A stretch of 19,942 nt of DNA from contig URXE01000043.1 of assembly GCA_900551815.1 (NCBI GenBank), positions 1-19,942 on the forward strand, written 5' to 3'. A program made the translations under genes and the position numbers. The notes beneath the pieces were generated by a model, which was not told where the DNA came from, did not search any database, and saw only the letters and a list, made by a program, of their open reading frames with translations. Position 1 is the first letter of the stretch. Each line of letters opens with the position of its first letter. Origin of the DNA: an uncultured Collinsella sp. (GTDB lineage Bacteria > Actinomycetota > Coriobacteriia > Coriobacteriales > Coriobacteriaceae). Below are positions 8,098-13,955 of this stretch, piece by piece.

Positions 8098-9431
8098 GAC
8101 CGGTCGCCTCCAAACAAGTCGGAACGCGTGGCCAAGTAGGCATCGAGGGCATCGAGGGCGCGATCCGCATAAGCCTGATAGCGGTCGCGCTTACTGCGGC
8201 GCTTGCCGTCCTCGAGCGGCGGCACCAGGCCAAAATTGACATGCATGGGCTGGTAGCCAACGGTTGCCGGATCGGTCGCATAGCCAACGAGCGCGCCCAG
8301 GGCGCCCACGCGAGGAAGCTCCACAGAAGCCGCACCGATAGCCTCGGCATAGGTGTTAAGCGCGGCAAGCAGACCGGTCGCCACCGCTTCCATGTACCCC
8401 TCGGTGCCGGTGATCTGACCGGCGAGGCGCACACCCGTGCCAGGCACGGCAAAGGTGCCGTCAAGAACGTGCGGCGCATCGACAAAGGTATTGCGGTGCA
8501 TGACGCCATAACGGAAGAACTCGGCATTCTCCAGACCGGGAACCATGTGGAAGACACGCTTCTGCTCGCCAAAAGTCAGATTTGTCTGGAAGCCCACCAG
8601 GTTATAGGCGGTCTTTTCCTTGTTCTCGGCACGCAGCTGAATCGCCGCCCAGGGGCGACGTCCGGTTCGCGGATCGGTGAGGCCGACGGGCTTCATGGCG
8701 CCAAAGCGGATAGCATCCTTGCCGGTACGGGCAACCTCCTCGGCGGGCTGACAGGCCTGGAAGAGGTCACCGCCCTCAAAGTCCTTGAGCACCACGCGGT
8801 CGGCGGAGGTAAGTGCCTCGATAAAGGCCTCGTACTCATCCTTGTTGAGTGGAGCGTTGAGATAGTCGCCGCTCCCCTGCTCCTCGTAGCGCGACTGCGA
8901 GAACAGCACGTCCATATCGAGCGTAGAGGCATCGACGATTGGCGCGGCAGCGTCAAAGAACGCCAAGGCGTCGCCACCGACGAGCTTCATGACCTCTTCG
9001 CTCAATGCCGGTGAACACAGCGGGCCCGCGGCAATGATCACGTGGCCCTCGGGAATCTGCGTGACCTCGCCGTGCACGACCTCGATATTGGGCCGGGCGG
9101 CAACCTCGGCCTCGACAAGCTCGGAAAACTTGACGCGGTCGACCGCCAGGGCACCGCCGGCGGGAACGGCCGCACGATGGGCGCAATCGAGCAGCACCGA
9201 ACCCATGCGCTCGAGCTCGGCCTTTAACAAGCCCGCAGCAGAGTCCGGACGGGTTGACTTAAACGAATTTGAGCAGACGAGCTCGGCCAGGTGATCGGTA
9301 TGGTGGGCCGGAGAGCTCACCTGGGGGCGCATCTCGCACAGCTTTACGGCAAACCCGCGATCCGCCAGCTGGATCGCACATTCCGAACCCGCCAGACCGC
9401 CACCGATAACCGTCACCTGATCGAACTGCAT
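8094..9431 (-). CDS. trmFO: Folate/FAD-dependent tRNA (uracil-54-C5)-methyltransferase TrmFO
   Basis: 445 residues. It makes ribothymidine at position 54 of tRNA using methylenetetrahydrofolate and FADH2. The FAD-binding motif is VTVIGGGLAGSECA (6-19). The conserved LVCSNSFKS (51-59) carries Cys53, and FQACQPAEE (224-232) carries Cys227. They match the two functional cysteines (Cys53/Cys226) described for Bacillus subtilis TrmFO. Further family blocks are AMKPVGL-D-RTGRRPWA and QTNLTFGEQKRVF. The ATG at 9431 is preferred because AAAGGTG lies seven bases upstream; a TTG two codons earlier is too close to it. It sits 14 bases after dprA. Its stop TAG overlaps the likely xerC start. Confidence 0.97.
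   Translation of the reverse strand: MQFDQVTVIGGGLAGSECAIQLADRGFAVKLCEMRPQVSSPAHHTDHLAELVCSNSFKSTRPDSAAGLLKAELERMGSVLLDCAHRAAVPAGGALAVDRVKFSELVEAEVAARPNIEVVHGEVTQIPEGHVIIAAGPLCSPALSEEVMKLVGGDALAFFDAAAPIVDASTLDMDVLFSQSRYEEQGSGDYLNAPLNKDEYEAFIEALTSADRVVLKDFEGGDLFQACQPAEEVARTGKDAIRFGAMKPVGLTDPRTGRRPWAAIQLRAENKEKTAYNLVGFQTNLTFGEQKRVFHMVPGLENAEFFRYGVMHRNTFVDAPHVLDGTFAVPGTGVRLAGQITGTEGYMEAVATGLLAALNTYAEAIGAASVELPRVGALGALVGYATDPATVGYQPMHVNFGLVPPLEDGKRRSKRDRYQAYADRALDALDAYLATRSDLFGGDRS
8095..8115 (-). promoter_or_regulatory. Ribosome-binding site and ATAG junction deciding the xerC start
   Basis: Minus strand: TTTGGAGGCGACCGGTCATAG. The GGAGG lies within the last trmFO codons, nine bases before the ATA. 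The ATA shares two bases with the trmFO TAG, so the layout is the usual ATGA-type stop-start overlap with ATA in place of ATG. The other in-frame codons within reach (GTC, and a CTG 12 bases downstream) are less well placed. Confidence 0.5.
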
Positions 9432-9445
9432 CTGCAAACACCTTT

Positions 9446-10378
9446 CTAATTGACACGCTTTCCATTGTGACCGAAGGGCGTCTGGGCGTGAAGCGCAAAC
9501 TTTGAGGGCGCATACCTTCCATCCATCATGCGCTCGATAAGACCCTCGAGCTCGAGCGAGCCCAAGAGCTTGAGCACGCCGACAGCATCAAGCGAGACGA
9601 GCGCGGCAATGTCGTCGACCTTGAGCGGTGAGGCGATAAGCGCATGCATCACGGCCTTCTGCGTGGGGTCCAAATCGGCGATGCCAGGTGCATTAGGACG
9701 CGAGTAGCGCAGCGTGCCGTAAATGCGCGAGATGGCCATCTCGATTGATTCCTCGTCGATGATGCAGCAGGCTCCGTTAGCGATGAGATAGTTGGTCCCG
9801 CGCGACTCGGGCGAAAGGATAGACCCCGGCACGGCAAGGAGCTCTCGTCCCAAGTCCATAGCGGCCTCCGCCGTGGAGAACGTACCCGAGGGCATGCCCG
9901 CCTCGGAAACAAAGAGTGCCTGCGACAAGGCGGCGATTACACGATTGCGCCGCGGAAAGGCGAACTTACGCGGTCCCATACCCCACGGCGAAATCGAAAC
10001 GACCGCGCCGCCCGTATCGAGTGTGCGCGTGATGAGGCCGGCACTCGACCGCGGATAGACAACATCGGCGCCGGTCCCCAGTACCACGACGTGTTTGCCC
10101 CCGGCGTTGACCGCAGCCCAACCCGACGCCTGGTCGCAGCCGACCGCACCGCCCGAAACCACCGTCACTCCCGCCTCAACCGCAACCTTTGCCGCAAGCT
10201 CTGCCACGGCGAGACCGTACGGCGATGCCTTGCGCGCGCCGATGATGGAGAGCGCGGGCGTCGAAAGCACCTCGGGGTTGCCGCGCACATAGAGCGTCTG
10301 GGGTACATCAGAAAGCTCCAAAACGGTCTCGGGATACAATGCATCACCTGGATGCAGCTCGAAGGTCCCCTCGCCCAT
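9446..10378 (-). CDS. dprA: DNA-processing protein DprA (Smf)
   Basis: 310 residues. DprA binds incoming single-stranded DNA and loads RecA during natural transformation. Seen here is the Rossmann-type DprA core: SIIGARKASPYG (44-55), VVSGGAVGCDQAS (73-85), GTGADVVYPR (101-110), and FPRRNRVIAALSQALFVSEA (141-160), followed by GTFSTAEAAMDLGREL. A winged-helix domain lies near the C-terminus (about 238-290, TQKAVMHALIASPLKVDDIAALV). The SAM-like N-terminal domain of longer homologues is absent. The core has SGGAVGCD where SGxAxGID is usual. The ATG overlaps the comM stop by one base (TAATG) with GGAGG upstream. An in-frame extension to 10537 lies inside comM and has no family character. Adjacent comM supports a role in DNA uptake. 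Confidence 0.95.
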   Translation of the reverse strand: MGEGTFELHPGDALYPETVLELSDVPQTLYVRGNPEVLSTPALSIIGARKASPYGLAVAELAAKVAVEAGVTVVSGGAVGCDQASGWAAVNAGGKHVVVLGTGADVVYPRSSAGLITRTLDTGGAVVSISPWGMGPRKFAFPRRNRVIAALSQALFVSEAGMPSGTFSTAEAAMDLGRELLAVPGSILSPESRGTNYLIANGACCIIDEESIEMAISRIYGTLRYSRPNAPGIADLDPTQKAVMHALIASPLKVDDIAALVSLDAVGVLKLLGSLELEGLIERMMDGRYAPSKFALHAQTPFGHNGKRVN

Positions 10379-11901
10379 TATTGGTCCCTCCTTCCCTGGT
10401 ACATCGCCGCCTCGAGCACGTGGTCCTGCATCACCCGTTCGCTTTCGGCAACATCGGCGATCGTGCGCGCGATGCGTACCAGGCGCACGATGCCGCGACC
10501 CGTAAGATGTGTGCGCTTCGACAGGCCAAGCACGCATTTCTCGGCAGCCTCATCGAGCCCAAAGGTCGAAACGACGCCGTCAATGGACCGCGACTCATCT
10601 TCCTCGGCCTCGGTGTCCGCATCGTCCATACGGGATTCACGCCAGGCGCGAAAGGCGCGCCCACGCACGACGTAATCGCGCAGCTCGGCCGATGACATAC
10701 CCTCCGCGCCCTCAATGATTACCTGGGGATCGGGGCGGGTCACATCGATCATCATGTCGATACGATCAGCCAAAGGACCGCGCAGCTTGCCCCGGTAACG
10801 CTCGACCATCGCCGCCGAGCAGCGACACGGCACTTCGCGATCGCCCAAATACCCGCAGGGGCAGGGATTGCTCGCGGCCAGCAGCTGAAAGCGCGACGGG
10901 AACGTAAAAGCCCCGTCAACGCGAACGATCCTGACGTAGCCGCGCTCGATGGGCTGACGCAGCGTCTGCAGCACGCCAGTGGGAAACTCGGCGAGCTCGT
11001 CCAAAAAGAGCACGCCGCCATGAGCTAGGCTAATTTCGCCCGGATGCACCGGACGTCCGCCGCCGATGAGTCCCGCGGTTGAAATACTGTGATGTGGGCT
11101 GCGGAAGGGGCGATGCCCCGCAAGCAGGGCATCGATGTTCTCACCCAAAACCGAATGGATGCACAGCGCCTCTTGCTGATCCTCGAGAGAAAGCTCGGGC
11201 AAAATGCCCGTCATGCGCCGCGCAAGCATGGTCTTGCCCGAACCGGGCGAGCCGATCATGAGCAGGCCGAGCTCACCGGCGGCCGCAAGCGCCATGCCAC
11301 GTTTGGCGACCTCCTGCCCCAGCACGTCGGCATAATCGAGCTCGGGCTCAAAAGTGGCCTCTACACCCTCGGAATCCAGATAATGCCGTGCGGCATCCCC
11401 CATGCCATGGGCAAGCTGAGATAGGTGGTCGATAAAGCCGCAGTCAACGCCTGCAAGCGGCACATGCTGATCGGACCTACCAGCGATAAACGAAAGCCCC
11501 ATATCGCGCGCCAACAGCTGAAACGCCACCTCGCCCTTGACGGGCAACACCGTGCCGTCCAGACCAAGCTCACCTGCGATAAGGCAGCGATCGAGGTTGT
11601 CACGGGGAATCTGCCCATCGGCCGCCAGAACCGCGATGGCAATCGGCAGGTCAAAACCGCTGCCAGTTTTGCGGATATCGCCAGGTGCCAGGTTGACGGT
11701 AATGCCAGACCGAGGAATCTCGAAGCCGGCCGAGCGCATGGCGCACCGGATACGCCCGCGCGACTCCATCACCTCCATACTCGGAATGCCGAGCATCTGG
11801 ATGCCCGGAACGCCACCGGCAAGCGAGACCTCGACGGTGACGGGAATTGCCTCGACGCCGCGGATGCAGGCCGCGTGTACGGCAAACGTCTCGAACGCCA
11901 T
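10378..11901 (-). CDS. comM: ComM/YifB-family Mg-chelatase-like AAA+ ATPase
   Basis: 507 residues, the typical ComM length. ComM is a hexameric helicase that promotes branch migration of incoming DNA during transformation. The N-terminal Lon-S5-like domain spans about 1-175 (GVPGIQMLGIP, APGDIRKTGSGFDLPIAIAV). The AAA+ core has Walker A GSPGSGKT (217-224), Walker B VLFLDE (298-302 region), the sensor-like ASNPCPCG, and the arginine-finger region LADRID (378-382). Cysteines 347, 349, 359 and 361 form a compact Cys cluster (CPCGYLGD, then PCRC). The C-terminal helical domain has LTGRGIVRLVRIARTIADV. The ATG at 11901 overlaps the yraN TGA by one base (TGATG), with AGGTG as a modest ribosome-binding site, suggesting coupling. 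Confidence 0.96.
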   Translation of the reverse strand: MAFETFAVHAACIRGVEAIPVTVEVSLAGGVPGIQMLGIPSMEVMESRGRIRCAMRSAGFEIPRSGITVNLAPGDIRKTGSGFDLPIAIAVLAADGQIPRDNLDRCLIAGELGLDGTVLPVKGEVAFQLLARDMGLSFIAGRSDQHVPLAGVDCGFIDHLSQLAHGMGDAARHYLDSEGVEATFEPELDYADVLGQEVAKRGMALAAAGELGLLMIGSPGSGKTMLARRMTGILPELSLEDQQEALCIHSVLGENIDALLAGHRPFRSPHHSISTAGLIGGGRPVHPGEISLAHGGVLFLDELAEFPTGVLQTLRQPIERGYVRIVRVDGAFTFPSRFQLLAASNPCPCGYLGDREVPCRCSAAMVERYRGKLRGPLADRIDMMIDVTRPDPQVIIEGAEGMSSAELRDYVVRGRAFRAWRESRMDDADTEAEEDESRSIDGVVSTFGLDEAAEKCVLGLSKRTHLTGRGIVRLVRIARTIADVAESERVMQDHVLEAAMYQGRRDQ

Positions 11902-12386
11902 CACGACACCTGCCAATCGAACGCATTGTACTGATGCTCGATCTCGGCGACATGCCCGCCGCGGATGGTGACGCCCACGGCATCGAAGCGAATCGACCTG
12001 AGCGGATAGTGCTCCATGAGATAGCAACTTGCGATACGGCGATACCGACGCTGCTTTTGGGCGTCCACGGCCTCCTCGGGAAAGACCCGCGTGGTGCAAT
12101 CCAGGGCGACGCGTCTCGTCTTGACCTCGGCCATCACAACGACATCGTCGAGCTCATCGAGCAGCACCAGATCGGCTTCACCCTCAATGCAACGATAGCC
12201 CTGCTCCAACAAGGTGTATCCACGCTCGTGAAAGTAATCGATGGTGATCAGCTCGCCCAGCATGCCGAGCTCGCGGGGACTGAGCCCCTTGATAAACTCG
12301 GGCGTAATCGCCCCGCAGTCGAGCTCGCCATCTTCCCAGCGCTCCTTGAGTTGCTGCGTCTTGCTCTTTTTGCTTGCGGCACACAT
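11901..12386 (-). CDS. yraN: YraN-family (UPF0102) nuclease-like protein
   Basis: 161 residues; family members are usually about 120. The conserved core starts at about residue 40: LGMLGE (with the family Glu), then RGYTLLEQGYRC, GEADLVLLD (69-77), and VVVMAEVKTRR (82-92). This is the E-D-EVK pattern of the PD-(D/E)XK nuclease fold. The biological role of the family is poorly known; proximity to dprA and comM suggests DNA processing. About 40 extra hydrophilic residues precede the core. The ATG at 12386 is chosen because AAAGGAG lies five bases upstream. It appears to be the first gene of the yraN-comM-dprA-trmFO-xerC unit, 98 bases after the rnhB terminator. I see no clear promoter in that gap. 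Confidence 0.88.
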   Translation of the reverse strand: MCAASKKSKTQQLKERWEDGELDCGAITPEFIKGLSPRELGMLGELITIDYFHERGYTLLEQGYRCIEGEADLVLLDELDDVVVMAEVKTRRVALDCTTRVFPEEAVDAQKQRRYRRIASCYLMEHYPLRSIRFDAVGVTIRGGHVAEIEHQYNAFDWQVS

Positions 12387-12483
12387 GGGGTCTCCTTTCC
12401 CGCACACTGCATTGCCCCGATGATGAGGGCACCTTTCATGCGGGTAAGTACCGGAAGCAAACCAATAGCTGACCAAATGCCGA

Positions 12484-12526
12484 CAAAAAACGGACCGTAC
12501 GCAACAATCACGTTGCACACGGCCCG
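12484..12526 (-). terminator. Strong Rho-independent terminator after rnhB
   Basis: A 15-bp stem (three G-U pairs in RNA) is formed by CGGGCCGTGTGCAAC (12526-12512) and GTTGCGTACGGTCCG (12505-12491), with a 6-base loop. It is followed by TTTTTT on the minus strand and lies 50 bases past the rnhB stop. Confidence 0.92.
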
Positions 12527-12575
12527 CTACCAGCAGGTTTATAAAACGCCAGAGGTCCCTGTCTCCACAATTGAC

Positions 12576-13364
12576 CTAGAAGAGGCGCTCAGTCTGCAGA
12601 AAGTTTCCGCAAAAGCTCACACGATGCAGCGGACAAAGTCCATGTTTGCGAATCGCCTCGATGTGCTCGGGGCTTGCGTAGCCCTTCGACTCGGCCAAAT
12701 GATACTCGGGGTACTCAGCGTCATACTCGACCATCATCTCGTCACGCGTGACCTTGGCCATGATGGATGCCGCAGCGATACAGGCGATTTTGGCATCGCC
12801 CTTCACCACGTCGCGCTCGTTGGGAACGGCACCCAGGGGGTTACCGTCCATAAGCACGCAATCGGGCTCGAGTCCCGTATCGGCCACGGCGCCCGCGACG
12901 GCAGCGCGGATGGCGCGGGCCATGCCCATATCATCGATATCCGCAGGCGCGATATGGCAAAAACCAATCGCCGTCGCGACCTCGGCAATCTTCACCGAGA
13001 GCAGCTCGCGGCGCGCCGGCGTGAGCTTTTTGGAATCGTTGATGCCCCAGACGCGCGGCTCCATGGGAAGGCACACGGCGCACACCGTCAAAGGACCGGC
13101 CACCGAACCGCGACCCACCTCGTCGACACCCACGACCACGCCATCCCCACCGAGCTCGTGCATCAGCTCGTACATGCCGTTGACGCGCTCGCGCTCGGCA
13201 AGCTCCTTGGCATGGCGCTTAAGGGCACGCTCGCAAGCCTTGATCACTTGCTGACGCGGATCCTCACGATAATGCTCCACGAGGGCGGGGATCTCCTCAA
13301 ACGTGGCGCTCGCCAGCTCGCCGGCAACCTGCGATGCCAAAACCGAGCTCGTCATATTGGCCAT
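12576..13364 (-). CDS. rnhB: Ribonuclease HII
   Basis: 262 residues. It cleaves the RNA strand of RNA-DNA hybrids and single ribonucleotides in DNA. Catalytic carboxylates fit the family: Asp81 and Glu82 in VDEVGRG, Asp173 in LMDGNPLG, and Asp190 in KGDAKIACIAAASIMAKVTRD. The NDSKKLTPARR block (109-119) and the C-terminal SKGYASPEH and CPLHRVSF segments are also present. An N-terminal extension of about 75 residues (helical, charged) resembles that of the longer Gram-positive RNase HII proteins. The ATG at 13364 has AAGGAGG seven bases upstream; an earlier ATG at 13382 has none. The gene starts only 28 bases after the rplS terminator, so its transcription may rely on read-through. Confidence 0.96.
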   Translation of the reverse strand: MANMTSSVLASQVAGELASATFEEIPALVEHYREDPRQQVIKACERALKRHAKELAERERVNGMYELMHELGGDGVVVGVDEVGRGSVAGPLTVCAVCLPMEPRVWGINDSKKLTPARRELLSVKIAEVATAIGFCHIAPADIDDMGMARAIRAAVAGAVADTGLEPDCVLMDGNPLGAVPNERDVVKGDAKIACIAAASIMAKVTRDEMMVEYDAEYPEYHLAESKGYASPEHIEAIRKHGLCPLHRVSFCGNFLQTERLF

Positions 13365-13391
13365 ATCGGGGCCTCCTTGCATGCAAATCAG

Positions 13392-13423
13392 ATAAAAAGA
13401 AGGGCCACCCGAAGGTGACCCTT
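13392..13423 (-). terminator. Rho-independent terminator after rplS
   Basis: On the minus strand AAGGGTCACC - TTCG - GGTGGCCCTT forms a 10-bp stem (one G-U pair) with a stable UUCG tetraloop. It is followed by C and TTTTT. A smaller hairpin, GTCCA/TGGAC, lies just before it (13426-13441). Confidence 0.9.
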
Positions 13424-13457
13424 TTGTCCAAACGAGTGGACAGACGCTGCGATCTTC

Positions 13458-13799
13458 TTAGCGCTTCTCGGGGATGCGAGCAGCCTTGCCCACCTTGTCG
13501 CGGAGGTAGTACAGCTTGGCGCGACGGACGCGACCATGACGGACGACCTCGAGCTTGGCGATCTTGGGGCTGTGAAGCGGGAAGGTACGCTCAACACCGA
13601 CACCGAAGGAAATCTTGCGGACGGTGAAGGTCTCACGGGCACCGGCGCCGGCCATGCGGATGACGTCACCCTGGAAAACCTGGATGCGCTCGCGGTCGCC
13701 TTCCTTAATGCGGTAGTGAACCTTGACGTTGTCGGCAACGCGGACCTGCGGGATGTCCTCGCGGATCTGCTGACGCTCGATTGCGCGGATGTAATCCAT
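13458..13799 (-). CDS. rplS: 50S ribosomal protein L19
   Basis: 113 residues, the usual size. L19 lies at the interface of the 30S and 50S subunits. Recognisable segments are VRVADNVKVHYRIKEGDRERIQVFQG, then RETFTVRKISFGVGVER, FPLHSPKI, and the basic C-terminus RRAKLYYLRDKVGKAARI. The ATG at 13799 is preferred: AAGGA lies eight bases upstream, whereas a TTG two codons earlier touches that ribosome-binding site. It is monocistronic or nearly so, with a promoter upstream and a strong terminator 34 bases downstream of the stop. Confidence 0.98.
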   Translation of the reverse strand: MDYIRAIERQQIREDIPQVRVADNVKVHYRIKEGDRERIQVFQGDVIRMAGAGARETFTVRKISFGVGVERTFPLHSPKIAKLEVVRHGRVRRAKLYYLRDKVGKAARIPEKR

Positions 13800-13823
13800 G
13801 TGCAATTCCTTACTCTTCTAGAG

Positions 13824-13847
13824 GTGCCGTACCACCTTGGCCGGCAC
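13824..13847 (-). promoter_or_regulatory. Hairpin in the rplS 5' leader
   Basis: GTGCCG (13847-13842) pairs perfectly with CGGCAC (13829-13824). The 12-base interior contains a further short GCC/GGT pairing. It lies in the leader of about 60 nt between the predicted start and the ribosome-binding site. L19 leaders with autoregulatory structure are known in other bacteria. This one has not been matched to any of them. Confidence 0.35.
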
Positions 13848-13868
13848 GTAGTTGAACAAACGTATTCG

Positions 13869-13896
13869 AGTATACACGCCACGACCTTGGCTGCAA
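13869..13896 (-). promoter_or_regulatory. Promoter candidate for rplS
   Basis: A minus-strand -10 TATACT (13874-13869) is preceded, 16 bases upstream, by TTGCAG (13896-13891). The -10 matches five of six consensus bases and the -35 only three. The start would be about 13862, giving a leader of about 60 nt. Confidence 0.55.
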
Positions 13897-13924
13897 GAAC
13901 TATTTTGCCCGTGCGCAAAAAGAC

Positions 13925-13955
13925 AAAAACACGCACTCTTTCTGCACTTATGCGC
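13925..13955 (-). terminator. Weak terminator candidate after the secreted-protein gene
   Basis: GCGCA (13955-13951) can pair with TGCGT (13935-13931, one G-U) across a long loop, followed by G and TTTTT, with a second T-run shortly after. The stem is short and its left arm overlaps the stop codon, so termination is uncertain and some read-through into rplS is plausible. Confidence 0.3.

Noticed and set aside
8140..8160. Tandem repeat CATCGAGGG within trmFO
   Set aside because: Two copies only. They encode the local helix ALDALDAYL and are explained by coding sequence.
10379..10537. N-terminal extension of dprA into comM
   Set aside because: The extra 53 residues read as out-of-frame comM. 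The ATG at 10378 has a good GGAGG and begins just before the DprA core.
12387..12483. Promoter for yraN in the gap after the rnhB terminator
   Set aside because: Scattered TTGGT and TACTTA-like pieces exist, but none pair at a sensible spacing. The promoter must exist somewhere but I cannot point to it.
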